A stretch of DNA of 36,289 bases from Cytophagaceae bacterium (GTDB taxonomy: Bacteria; Bacteroidota; Bacteroidia; Flavobacteriales; Flavobacteriaceae), in NCBI GenBank assembly GCA_002712765.1, contig PAUP01000047.1:1-36289 (forward strand). Direction: 5' to 3'. Positions 15,924 to 24,334 of this stretch are shown piece after piece. The position numbers and the translations under genes are program-made. The first letter of the stretch is position 1; each line of letters opens with the position of its first letter. The notes under the pieces are model-generated. The model did not search any database and was not told where the DNA came from. It saw only the letters and a list, made by a program, of their open reading frames with translations.

Positions 15924-17549
15924 ATGTGCAATCATCATAATACAGGCCATATCCATAGTGCACGGCCAAAAACCGACACCAAGCACAACGAAGAACACAA
16001 GACGTGGAATCGTCGCTCTTTTTTACAAGCATTAGGACTTGTAGGAGGGGGCACCATCGCTTTTGCCAATAATGCACTTACCATTAATAAGCCTTCACCG
16101 CTAGGGATGGCACTATCCCAATCTGATAATGAAAACATCTTGGTTATCGTGCGGCTCAAAGGAGGAAATGATGGGCTAAATACGGTTATTCCCATGTATG
16201 ATTATGATACTTACGCCTCGGCAAGGCCAACGATCAAAATAAATCAGCAGGACACCTTTGCGCTAGACTCAGACTTTGCCATGCCCAATTTTATGAACCC
16301 ATTAGAGTCAATCTGGGGCGAAGGAAAAATGAAAGTGGTTCACGGCGTGGGCTATAACGATCAGTCATTGTCCCACTTTACCTCTTCAGACATTTGGGCA
16401 AACACAGATGCCAGCAATCAAGAAGAAACGGGTTGGATGGGACGCTATTTTGAAGATTTGTATCCCGATTATTTATTTAATCCCCCGGCATCTCCTCCGG
16501 CCATCCAGATTGGTAGTGCAGGAAATCTAATATTCGATGGGAGTACGCTCAATTACTCCTTTGCTGTTTCAAACCCTGCTACTTTGTTTTCGATAGCCGA
16601 GAACGGAACGGTTTACGATATCAATAACTTACCAGATTGCACGCATGGTGACAAGCTAGGCTTTCTACGTGGTCTTGTCAATACCACCTACAATTATGCA
16701 GGCACTATCAATGAGGCGTATGAGAACTCTACAGATCAAGCAGATTACGGCACTACAAGTTTGGGCCAGCAGTTAAGTCTGGTAGCCCGTTTAATAAAAG
16801 GTGATCTTGGTACCAAAATTTATATGGTGACTCTCGATGGCTTTGATACGCATAGCAATCAAGCCAACAAACATCAAACTTTGATGAGTACCCTTTCCGA
16901 AACCATGGCTGCTTTTTATCAAGATTTGGAACTGGCAGGCTGGGACGACAAAGTGCTTGGTATGACCATATCAGAATTTGGGCGTCGCCCCTACGAAAAT
17001 GGATCTAATGGTACCGATCACGGTGCGGCTTCGACCATGCTCATGTTTGGGCCAGCACTCAATGGAAATGGGTTTGCAGGTACTCATCCCGACTTAAATG
17101 ATGTAGATGCCCGTGGCAATCTCAAATTTGATGTAGACTATCGTTCGGTATACACTTCTGTTTTAACAGATTGGTTGTGTATCGATAGTGGGTTGGTCAA
17201 TCTCATTATGTTAGGACAGGATTACCCTACCCTTGACCTAGGCTTTAATTGTTCGAGTTTGAGTACTCCAGATTTTGATGCCGCAGCAATGGGCGTCACT
17301 CACGGGGCTTACTATCAAAATGAGGATACCTTTATTCACTTTAAAAATCCAACAACGGCTCATGTGGTGGTCAAACTATACAATCTGTTAGGCCAAGAAA
17401 TAGGTACCATCAAAAACGAGATGCTTTTTTCGGGCAGCCACCAATTTGATGTCAAACGCGCCCTTTCTAAAGAGTTACAGACTGGCCAGTATATCTATCG
17501 TATTGCAGTAAGTGGCAAGTATTACAGTAAATCTTTACTTATTCTATGA
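15924..17549 (+). CDS. DUF1501 family Tat-exported protein with T9SS-like C-terminal domain (copy 2)
   Basis: This 541-residue paralogue of the gene at 12527 has the same order of parts. A His-rich lead (MCNHHNTGHIHSARPKTDTKHNEEH) precedes a twin-arginine signal (NRRSFLQALGLVGGG, Arg30-Arg31). The DUF1501 core follows (GGNDGLNTVIPMYDYD, VHGVGYNDQSLSHFTSSDIW, GFDTHSNQ, ENGSNGTDHGAAS), then a T9SS type A-like tail ending QTGQYIYRIAVSGKYYSKSLLIL. The pre-signal HNEEHxTWNRRSFLQALGL block is nearly the same in both copies, while the region before it varies. That suggests selection on the part around the Tat motif. No terminator is evident downstream; the 209-bp gap to metG holds a decayed palindrome (17623-17638) and the metG promoter. 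Confidence 0.9.
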   Translation: MCNHHNTGHIHSARPKTDTKHNEEHKTWNRRSFLQALGLVGGGTIAFANNALTINKPSPLGMALSQSDNENILVIVRLKGGNDGLNTVIPMYDYDTYASARPTIKINQQDTFALDSDFAMPNFMNPLESIWGEGKMKVVHGVGYNDQSLSHFTSSDIWANTDASNQEETGWMGRYFEDLYPDYLFNPPASPPAIQIGSAGNLIFDGSTLNYSFAVSNPATLFSIAENGTVYDINNLPDCTHGDKLGFLRGLVNTTYNYAGTINEAYENSTDQADYGTTSLGQQLSLVARLIKGDLGTKIYMVTLDGFDTHSNQANKHQTLMSTLSETMAAFYQDLELAGWDDKVLGMTISEFGRRPYENGSNGTDHGAASTMLMFGPALNGNGFAGTHPDLNDVDARGNLKFDVDYRSVYTSVLTDWLCIDSGLVNLIMLGQDYPTLDLGFNCSSLSTPDFDAAAMGVTHGAYYQNEDTFIHFKNPTTAHVVVKLYNLLGQEIGTIKNEMLFSGSHQFDVKRALSKELQTGQYIYRIAVSGKYYSKSLLIL

Positions 17550-17622
17550 TACGATTACTCCAATAAATAATCTCAAGGGCTTAAGGACGTAGCACGCTTA
17601 AAGGTGGTAATGCCCTCTAGCT

Positions 17623-17638
17623 CGCTTCAGCGAAAGCG
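17623..17638. repeat. Decayed intergenic copy of the palindrome
   Basis: CGCTTCAGCGAAAGCG differs from CGCTTTCGCGAAAGCG at two central positions. It is the only near-copy of the motif I noticed outside a gene. Confidence 0.4.
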
Positions 17639-17705
17639 GCCGCAGCTCATTAAATGGTTGGGGCTATAAATACTCTTATGTAATGCTAGCTCAAATGGCT
17701 TTAGG

Positions 17706-17739
17706 TTGTGCAGTACTTCGGGCATTTTACCTATTTTTG
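17706..17739 (+). promoter_or_regulatory. metG promoter (TTG -33 and TATTTTTG -7)
   Basis: TTG at 17706-17708 and TATTTTTG at 17732-17739, 23 bases apart, form a plausible Bacteroidota promoter. It ends 19 bases before the metG ATG. Confidence 0.5.
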
Positions 17740-17758
17740 TGGCTTCTAATATTCCTAC

Positions 17759-19810
17759 ATGTCACAACGATATACGATCACCGCAGCCCTGCCATACACT
17801 AATGGTCCAATTCACATCGGTCATTTGGCCGGCGTCTATGTACCAGCCGATATTTATGCGCGCTATTTGCGTATGCAAGGCAAGGATGTTGCCTTTATCT
17901 GCGGTAGTGATGAACACGGAGTTCCCATTACGATCAAAGCAAAAAAAGAAGGCATTACCCCTCAAGATGTGGTAGATCGTTATCACGCCATTATCAAGAA
18001 GTCATTTACAGACTTTGGGATTACCTTTGACAATTACTCGCGTACCTCGGCCAAGGTGCATCACGACACCGCAAGCGATTTCTTTAAAACGATGTATGAC
18101 CAAGGCAAATTTCTAGAAGAGACCAACCAGCAGTTATACGATGCCCAGGCCAACCAATTTCTTGCAGACCGCTTTGTGATAGGAACCTGTCCTAAATGTG
18201 GATATGAAGAAGCCTATGGCGATCAGTGCGAAAATTGTGGCACCTCTCACAACACTACAGATCTCATCAATCCTAAAAGTGTCATCACTGGGGCAGTCCC
18301 TGTGCTTAAAGAAACCAAACACTGGTTTTTACCCCTTGATCACTATGAAGACTTTTTTAAAGAGTGGATTTTAAAAGGCCACAAAAAAGATTGGAAAACC
18401 AATGTATACGGTCAGTGCAAATCTTGGATTGATGATGGTCTTCGTCCCAGAGCAGTTACCAGAGATCTGGATTGGGGTATTCCCGTTCCTGTTGAGGGCG
18501 CCCAAGGCAAAGTGCTTTATGTGTGGTTTGATGCCCCTATTGGGTATATCTCTTCTACCAAAGAATGGGCGGCGAGAGAAGGAAAAGACTGGGAACCTTA
18601 TTGGAAAGATGAGCAAACTAAGTTAATTCACTTTATCGGTAAAGATAATATCGTTTTTCACTGTATCATCTTCCCTGCCATGCTCAAAGGCCACGGTGAC
18701 TATATTTTGCCCGACAATGTGCCAGCCAATGAGTTTTTAAATTTGGAAGGCCGTAAATTATCTACCTCCAAAAATTGGGCGGTATGGCTGCACGAGTATT
18801 TGGAAGATTTTCCAGAGCAACAAGATGTACTGCGCTACACCCTAACGGCCAATGCTCCAGAGACTAAAGACAATGATTTTACCTGGAAGGATTTCCAAAC
18901 CCGTAACAACAGTGAGCTGGTGGCCATTTTTGGGAATTTTATCAATAGGGTAGCCGTCCTGACCCAAAAATATTATGATGGTGTTGTGCCACAACCTGCT
19001 GCTTTTAATCAAGTAGACCTAGAAACCCTAGAGGCACTTAGAGCTTATCCCGCAGTTATTGGCAGTAGTATCGAAAAATACCGCTTTCGCGAAAGCCAAA
19101 CAGAATTCATGAATCTCGCTAGACTTGGTAATAAATACCTCGCCGATGAAGAACCGTGGAAGACGATTAAAACCGATGCCGAGCGCACCCAAACTGTTAT
19201 GTATGTCGCCTTGCAAATCGCATCGGCGCTTGCAGTATTGAGCGAGCCTTTTTTGCCCTTTACCAGTAATAAATTAAAGTCTATTCTCAATATAGACGCT
19301 CCTTTACTTTGGGATGATATCGCTCATAAGGAAGTTTTGCTTTCTTCAGGGCATACGATAAACAAATCGACCTTATTATTTTCTAAAATAGAAGACGATC
19401 AAATTCAAAAACAATTGGACAAATTAGAAGCTAGTAAAAAAGCCAATGCTGCAGAGCATGCCGCTGCCGAAGCTCAAAAGGACACGATCAGTTTTGAGGA
19501 TTTTACCAAGTTGGACCTCCGAGTAGGTAAGATTGTAGCCGCCGAAAAAATGCCTAAAACCAAAAAGTTATTGGTTCTTCAGGTCGATACAGGAATCGAT
19601 ACCCGAACCATCGTTTCGGGTATCGCTGAAAGTTTTTCTCCTGAAGATATAGTAGGTAAAAAGGTGACGGTCTTAGTGAATCTTGCCCCTAGAGCATTGC
19701 GCGGTGTAGAAAGTCAAGGTATGATCTTAATGACCGAAGACAAAACAGGCAAACTCGTTTTTGTCAATCCTGATCAGGATGGTGTCTCACCCGGAATGAC
19801 GATCAATTAG
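17759..19810 (+). CDS. metG: Methionine--tRNA ligase (MetRS) with C-terminal tRNA-binding domain
   Basis: MetRS charges tRNA-Met with methionine using ATP in the cytoplasm. The 683 residues show the class I signature HIGH (19-22) in [14 protein letters not shown]. The zinc knuckle is CPKC...CENC (Cys144, 147, 157, 160). The KMSKS-type loop KLSTSK occupies 333-338, a variant I associate with Bacteroidota-type MetRS. An Ala/Lys-rich linker (about 553-573) joins an EMAP/Trbp111-like tRNA-binding domain ([26 protein letters not shown]) at the C-terminus, which typically dimerises the enzyme. The start is supported by [17 protein letters not shown] palindrome copy at 19083-19096 encodes RFRES in the anticodon-binding region. 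The serine hydrolase gene on the minus strand ends 5 bp after the stop. Confidence 0.98.
   Translation: MSQRYTITAALPYTNGPIHIGHLAGVYVPADIYARYLRMQGKDVAFICGSDEHGVPITIKAKKEGITPQDVVDRYHAIIKKSFTDFGITFDNYSRTSAKVHHDTASDFFKTMYDQGKFLEETNQQLYDAQANQFLADRFVIGTCPKCGYEEAYGDQCENCGTSHNTTDLINPKSVITGAVPVLKETKHWFLPLDHYEDFFKEWILKGHKKDWKTNVYGQCKSWIDDGLRPRAVTRDLDWGIPVPVEGAQGKVLYVWFDAPIGYISSTKEWAAREGKDWEPYWKDEQTKLIHFIGKDNIVFHCIIFPAMLKGHGDYILPDNVPANEFLNLEGRKLSTSKNWAVWLHEYLEDFPEQQDVLRYTLTANAPETKDNDFTWKDFQTRNNSELVAIFGNFINRVAVLTQKYYDGVVPQPAAFNQVDLETLEALRAYPAVIGSSIEKYRFRESQTEFMNLARLGNKYLADEEPWKTIKTDAERTQTVMYVALQIASALAVLSEPFLPFTSNKLKSILNIDAPLLWDDIAHKEVLLSSGHTINKSTLLFSKIEDDQIQKQLDKLEASKKANAAEHAAAEAQKDTISFEDFTKLDLRVGKIVAAEKMPKTKKLLVLQVDTGIDTRTIVSGIAESFSPEDIVGKKVTVLVNLAPRALRGVESQGMILMTEDKTGKLVFVNPDQDGVSPGMTIN
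19083..19096. repeat. GCTTTCGCGAAAGC palindrome inside metG
   Basis: Exact 14-bp copy, read in the RFRES frame. Confidence 0.9.
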
Positions 19811-19815
19811 ATCGA

Positions 19816-20922
19816 TTAGGGCTGACGCACCACCTCTGTTATTCTGCCTAGGTATACCCCGACACTTGTCCAAGATTTACCCAGACGAATGATGATTAAA
19901 TCTTGAGAAGGGTCTACATAGATATTTTGTCCTAAAATACCAATGGCCATAAATTTATCGGAGCAATTGGCGCTATACCATTGGTATTGGTAACAGTCAT
20001 TGTCTTTGTTAGGGGTTCTGATTTTGGAAATCCACTGCTCTGAGACAATTTGTTTCCCTTTAAACCGTCCATTATTAAGCACTAATCGCGCTATTTTGGC
20101 CAGGTCTATGGCCGTAGTATTTAAACAACAAAAGGCTTTGGCGTTTCTATTTTTATTATCGTCTACACTCCAGGTAGCCGGATTTTCCATCTCTAGTGGG
20201 ATCCATACCTTTTTTTCCAGATACTTTCCTAATTCCATTCCGGCCATACGTTCTATTGCAATACCCAACAAGGTTGTGTTGGCACTTTGATATTCGTGAT
20301 GGGTACCTGGCTCGTGCAAAAAGTCGTACTTGGCGATTTGTTTGAGCTGCTGGCGGCCGTAATACAATCTGCTCACCTCATCAAAAGGACTGCTGTAGCT
20401 CTCGTCAAATTTTAAACCCGAGCGCATATTGAGCAAGTGTTCTATGGTTAATTGCTCAAAATAGGGGTTTCCATCTTTAAGCTCTGGGATGTATTGGGTA
20501 ATCGGATCGTTAACATCATTTATTAACCCTTCGTCTATGGCAATACCTACGAGCAAGGCTGTCACCGATTTGGACACCGAAAAAATATTGGATATTGAAT
20601 CTCGTTTATATCCCTCATAATACTGCTCAAACAATACAGCGTCATTTTTGATCACCAGAAATGCAGTGGTTTCGGTGTGAGCATCTAAAATAGTAGACAT
20701 AGGTTTACGTACTCCATTGACACTAAAAGTTAAGGTGTCCAATCGCTTTCCTAATTTGGAGTCACGGCCATCCTCAAAATAAAAGGTTTGATCTCCTGTA
20801 TTGACTTCGGTGTATGGAAAAATTTTGTGATCGTCAATATCAGCTTTGTAATAGGTAATCATACGACCAATATGGCAAGATTGTAAACTTAAGATCAGAA
20901 AAATGAAGGCTAATTTTTTCAT
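19816..20922 (-). CDS. Serine hydrolase lipoprotein (beta-lactamase/NylB-like fold)
   Basis: The frame is open from 21042, but the ATG at 20922 is preferred because it starts a lipoprotein signal, MKKLAFIFLILSLQSC (Cys16). That gives 368 residues. A penicillin-binding-protein-like serine hydrolase follows. SxxK is Ser115-Val-Ser-Lys118 in IFSVSKSVTALLVGIA. YxS is Tyr211-Gln-Ser213 in HEYQSANTTLLG, the variant seen in 6-aminohexanoate-dimer hydrolase and EstB-like esterases rather than the YxN of true beta-lactamases. LLNMRSGL is also typical. Substrate could be an ester, amide or peptide; resistance activity should not be assumed. The gene is probably monocistronic, with its own -7 element upstream. 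Confidence 0.88.
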   Translation of the reverse strand: MKKLAFIFLILSLQSCHIGRMITYYKADIDDHKIFPYTEVNTGDQTFYFEDGRDSKLGKRLDTLTFSVNGVRKPMSTILDAHTETTAFLVIKNDAVLFEQYYEGYKRDSISNIFSVSKSVTALLVGIAIDEGLINDVNDPITQYIPELKDGNPYFEQLTIEHLLNMRSGLKFDESYSSPFDEVSRLYYGRQQLKQIAKYDFLHEPGTHHEYQSANTTLLGIAIERMAGMELGKYLEKKVWIPLEMENPATWSVDDNKNRNAKAFCCLNTTAIDLAKIARLVLNNGRFKGKQIVSEQWISKIRTPNKDNDCYQYQWYSANCSDKFMAIGILGQNIYVDPSQDLIIIRLGKSWTSVGVYLGRITEVVRQP

Positions 20923-20953
20923 GGTTATATTTTTTTGTGTGGTTTGACTGAGA

Positions 20954-20961
20954 CAAACATA
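20954..20961 (-). promoter_or_regulatory. Serine hydrolase promoter -7 element (TATGTTTG, minus strand)
   Basis: TATGTTTG on the minus strand matches TAnnTTTG and lies 31 bases before the ATG at 20922. It falls inside the longer open frame, which argues against the upstream start at 21042. Confidence 0.5.
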
Positions 20962-21142
20962 AAATAAACAACCCCTGCTAACACCTATTAAATATACCCT
21001 TGTGGCCAAATGCATCGATTTTGTGGCGAGTTGAAGGTCCAATTTACCTCAACACTTTGCCTCTGGCCAAACGAGTTTTAAACAGATTGCTATAGCGACA
21101 GCAAAAATAATACTGATCTCATTCTGACCCGTGTATTTTGGT

Positions 21143-21150
21143 TATTTTTG
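21143..21150 (+). promoter_or_regulatory. tex promoter -7 element (TATTTTTG)
   Basis: TATTTTTG matches TAnnTTTG and ends 26 bases before the TTG start of tex. No clear -33 TTG is seen. Confidence 0.45.
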
Positions 21151-21176
21151 ATCTTCCATTTTAGACCTACTATTTT

Positions 21177-23297
21177 TTGTTACGCTATATCCATACCCAT
21201 ACGCAGCTTCCCGAACGAGGTATTAAAAACACCTTAACCCTTCTCGCCAATGATTGTACCCTTCCCTTTATAGCGCGCTATCGTAAAGAAGCCACAGGCA
21301 ATCTTGATGAGGTAGCGATAGGTCAAATTATGACCTATAAAACCCAGTATGAGGCAATAGAAAAACGTAAGACAAGTATTCTAAAGATCTTGCGAGCCCA
21401 AGGCGACATCCCTCAGGAACTGATCTCTAAAATACAGGGAGCTACTTCATTGACCCTACTAGAAGACTTGTATTTGCCATTTAAAAAGAAACGCAAAACC
21501 AAGGCCGAACTAGCTCGTTTGCAAGGACTAGAACCGCTCGCCAAAATGATTATGGCTGGACATCAAGGTGACCTGCAAGTTCTCGCGGAAAGATTTACAT
21601 CATCTAACCTAGCCACCACTACTCAGGCACTTGAAGGAGCCCGACATATCATCTCAGAATGGATCAGCGAACGCACAGCAATTAGAGCCCAATTGCGCAC
21701 ACAACTCAAACAATTTGCCCTAATAGAAACCAGCGTTATCGGCAGTAAGCAAACCGATGAAAAAGCACAAAAATATCGCGATTATTTTAAGTGGAGTGAA
21801 CCCCTTAGTCGCTGTCCTTCTCATAGGTTACTCGCTATTCTAAGGGCTCAGCAAGAAGGTATTATTAGACTGAAACTCACTATAGATCACGACAAGGCCA
21901 TTACCCAGATAAAACACAACATCGCAGGGGCCTCTTCTCAACACGGCTCTCTTGTTGTCTCGGCCATAGAAGATGCCTATAAACGTTTGCTCTTTCCTAG
22001 TCTTTCTAAAGAACGATTGACGGCTGCCAAAAATAAGGCCGACCAGAAAGCCATTTCTATTTTTGCCAAAAATCTCAAACAATTATTACTAAGCCCTCCT
22101 CTGGGTGAAAAACGTATACTCGCTATCGATCCGGGCTTTAGAACAGGGTGTAAACTCGTATGTCTAGATAGTCAAGGCACTCTCAAACACAATGAAACTA
22201 TTTATCCGCATGCGCCCAAAAACGATGACAAAGCTGCGATCAAAAAAATAAGTAGTCTATGTGATGCTTACAAAATTGAGGCCATCGCTATTGGTGATGG
22301 GACCGCTTCGCGCGAAACAGAACGTTTGATCAAAAGAATTCACTTTAAACGCGACATAGCAGTTTTTGTGGTAAGTGAGGCGGGAGCGTCTATCTATTCG
22401 GCGAGTGCGATTGCTAGAGAAGAATTCCCTAATTATGATGTAACCGTACGCGGGGCAGTGTCTATAGGCCGTAGGCTAGCAGACCCCCTAGCCGAATTGG
22501 TTAAAATCGATCCAAAATCAATAGGCGTTGGGCAATATCAACACGATGTTGATCAAGTGGCTCTAAAAGAAAGTTTAGACAGCGTGGTGGCACATTGTGT
22601 CAATGCGGTAGGTGTCAATATTAATACCGCAAGCGCCTATTTGTTACAATATGTCTCAGGGATAGGTCCAAAACTGGCAGCAGCAATAGTACGCTTTCGC
22701 GAAAGCGAGGGACCATTTACCTCCAGAGCCCAAATCAAAAAAGTACCCCGTCTAGGCGCCAAAGCCTTTGAACAGGCTGCCGGGTTTTTACGCATCAAAA
22801 ATGGCCAACACCCTTTAGATGATTCGTCGGTGCATCCAGAACGCTACGCTCTGGTAGCACAAATGGCAAAAGATCAAAAGACAACGGTTGCACAGCTCAT
22901 GAATAACAGCACCCTACTTCAAAACATTGATCTCGAGCGCTACCAAACCAAAACTGTAGGCCTTCCCACCCTAGCCGATATTATTAAAGAATTAGAAAAG
23001 CCAGGTCACGACATCCGTGAAAAAGCCAAGGTTTTTACCTTTAATCAAAACATACGCACTATCGAAGATCTCAAACCCGGTCAACGCCTTCCGGGTATTG
23101 TCAATAATATTACAGCCTTTGGTGCTTTTGTGTCTATTGGGATCAAAGAGAGTGGCCTAATTCATATATCCAATCTCGCCGACGAATTTGTCGCTGATGT
23201 ATCGGCCCATGTGAGTTTGCAACAACAGGTTATTGTCAAAGTTCTAGAAGTAGATATTTCGCGAAAGCGTATCCAATTAAAATTAGATCAGCTTTAA
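21177..23297 (+). CDS. tex: Tex-family S1 RNA-binding transcription accessory protein
   Basis: Tex proteins bind nucleic acids and are thought to act in transcription. All parts are present in 706 residues. The Tex N-terminal domain includes LPERGIKNTLTLLANDCTLPFIARYRKEATGNLDEVAIGQI. The YqgF/RNase H-like domain has ILAIDPGFRTGCK (Asp318). The helix-hairpin-helix region runs from about 482 to 545 (NTASAYLLQYVSGIGPKLAAAIV...KVPRLGAKAFEQAAGFLRI). The S1 domain occupies about 633-706. The start is TTG at 21177: a TAG lies at 21162-21164 in the same frame, and no ATG gives the conserved N-terminus. An exact palindrome (22692-22707) encodes RFRES in the HhH part and a partial one (23256-23269) encodes ISRKR in the S1 domain. 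The HDAC-like gene follows after 15 bp. Confidence 0.96.
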   Translation: MLRYIHTHTQLPERGIKNTLTLLANDCTLPFIARYRKEATGNLDEVAIGQIMTYKTQYEAIEKRKTSILKILRAQGDIPQELISKIQGATSLTLLEDLYLPFKKKRKTKAELARLQGLEPLAKMIMAGHQGDLQVLAERFTSSNLATTTQALEGARHIISEWISERTAIRAQLRTQLKQFALIETSVIGSKQTDEKAQKYRDYFKWSEPLSRCPSHRLLAILRAQQEGIIRLKLTIDHDKAITQIKHNIAGASSQHGSLVVSAIEDAYKRLLFPSLSKERLTAAKNKADQKAISIFAKNLKQLLLSPPLGEKRILAIDPGFRTGCKLVCLDSQGTLKHNETIYPHAPKNDDKAAIKKISSLCDAYKIEAIAIGDGTASRETERLIKRIHFKRDIAVFVVSEAGASIYSASAIAREEFPNYDVTVRGAVSIGRRLADPLAELVKIDPKSIGVGQYQHDVDQVALKESLDSVVAHCVNAVGVNINTASAYLLQYVSGIGPKLAAAIVRFRESEGPFTSRAQIKKVPRLGAKAFEQAAGFLRIKNGQHPLDDSSVHPERYALVAQMAKDQKTTVAQLMNNSTLLQNIDLERYQTKTVGLPTLADIIKELEKPGHDIREKAKVFTFNQNIRTIEDLKPGQRLPGIVNNITAFGAFVSIGIKESGLIHISNLADEFVADVSAHVSLQQQVIVKVLEVDISRKRIQLKLDQL
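22692..22707. repeat. GCTTTCGCGAAAGC palindrome inside tex
   Basis: CGCTTTCGCGAAAGCG is a perfect 16-bp palindrome read in the RFRES frame. Confidence 0.9.
23256..23269. repeat. Partial palindrome copy inside tex
   Basis: ATTTCGCGAAAGCG has an intact core and right arm, with the left arm changed. It is read as ISRKR. Confidence 0.6.
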
Positions 23298-23312
23298 ATT
23301 CTTACTGCTCTT

Positions 23313-24215
23313 ATGCTCAAAATTGCCTACCATTCTATTTACAAGCATCACCTCCCTGATGGGCATCGTTTTCCTATGGCCAAGTATGATCTATTACCAA
23401 GGCAACTGTTACATGAGGGCAGTTGTACTGGTGATAATTTTTTTGAGCCAGAAGTCGTCTCTGATACTGCGGTACTGCGTTGTCACACCAAAGCCTATTT
23501 TGAAGACTTAAAGACACTCAAAATCCCTGCTAGAGCTGCTAGAAAAATAGGGTTCCCCCTATCGGAAGAATTAGTACTACGCGAGCGCACCATTGCCGAT
23601 GGGACTATAAAAGGCTGTCATTATGCCTTAGAACATGGCATTGCAATGAATATAGCCGGCGGGACACATCACGCCTACTCCAACAGAGGGGAAGCCTTTT
23701 GTATGCTCAACGATCAGGCCATAGGCGCACGCTATCTACAAGCTGCAGGACTGGCTCAAAAAATCCTAATTGTAGATCTGGATGTACATCAAGGCAACGG
23801 CACTGCCGAAATATTTGCAGGAGATGACTCGGTCTTTACCTTCTCTATGCATGGGGCGGCAAATTATCCCTTTAAAAAAGAAACCTCAGATTTGGACATT
23901 GCTTTAGCGACCCAAACCGACGATAGGATCTATTTAAAACACTTAAAAGAGACACTGCCAAGACTCTTAGAGCAAGTACAGCCCGATTTTATATTCTATC
24001 TCTGTGGGGTCGATATTTTGGCCAGTGACAAACTGGGTAAATTGGGGTGCAGTATCTCGGGCTGCAAAGAACGAGACCGTTATGTCTTACAAACCTGCTA
24101 TGAGCATCAAATTCCGGTTCAATGTAGTATGGGTGGTGGCTATTCGCCAGATATAAAAGTGATTATCGACGCCCATGCAAATACTTTTAGACTGGCACAG
24201 GATATTTATTTTTAG
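23313..24215 (+). CDS. Histone deacetylase / acetylpolyamine amidohydrolase family protein
   Basis: This 300-residue arginase-deacetylase-fold enzyme shows the paired His119-His120 in GGTHHAY. The zinc ligands are Asp157 and His159 in VDLDVHQGNGT and Asp234 in LCGVDILASD. GGGY appears near the end. The small size and short N-terminus (MLKIAYHSIYKHHLPDGHRFPMAKY) match bacterial class II-like members that deacetylate small molecules or protein lysines. Tyr275, in the GGGYSPD motif, fits the catalytic Tyr position. It lies 15 bp after tex on the same strand, so co-transcription is likely. The substrate cannot be inferred. Confidence 0.93.
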   Translation: MLKIAYHSIYKHHLPDGHRFPMAKYDLLPRQLLHEGSCTGDNFFEPEVVSDTAVLRCHTKAYFEDLKTLKIPARAARKIGFPLSEELVLRERTIADGTIKGCHYALEHGIAMNIAGGTHHAYSNRGEAFCMLNDQAIGARYLQAAGLAQKILIVDLDVHQGNGTAEIFAGDDSVFTFSMHGAANYPFKKETSDLDIALATQTDDRIYLKHLKETLPRLLEQVQPDFIFYLCGVDILASDKLGKLGCSISGCKERDRYVLQTCYEHQIPVQCSMGGGYSPDIKVIIDAHANTFRLAQDIYF

Positions 24216-24266
24216 CCTTTCTAAGGTTATGCTGTAACACTGTTAGTCTAGTTCTCATTACCGTAT

Positions 24267-24309
24267 AAAAAAAGCATGGTCATTTCCAAAATCGGAAACC
24301 TAGCCATGC
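24267..24309 (-). terminator. Terminator of the S9 peptidase gene (minus strand)
   Basis: An imperfect inverted repeat, GCATGGTCATTTCC against GGAAACCTAGCCATGC (24274-24309), is followed on the minus strand by seven T (complement of 24267-24273). It lies just past the stop of the S9 gene and may also slow transcription arriving from the HDAC-like gene. Confidence 0.65.
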
Positions 24310-24334
24310 CTTGTTCTTGCCTGTCTAAAGAGAA

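Noticed and set aside
19816-20922. True class C beta-lactamase (resistance gene)
   Set aside because: The second motif is YxS rather than YxN and the protein is a lipoprotein; it fits esterase/NylB-like hydrolases better.
20923-21042. Upstream extension of the serine hydrolase frame
   Set aside because: The lipoprotein signal begins at 20922, and a -7 element lies inside the extension.
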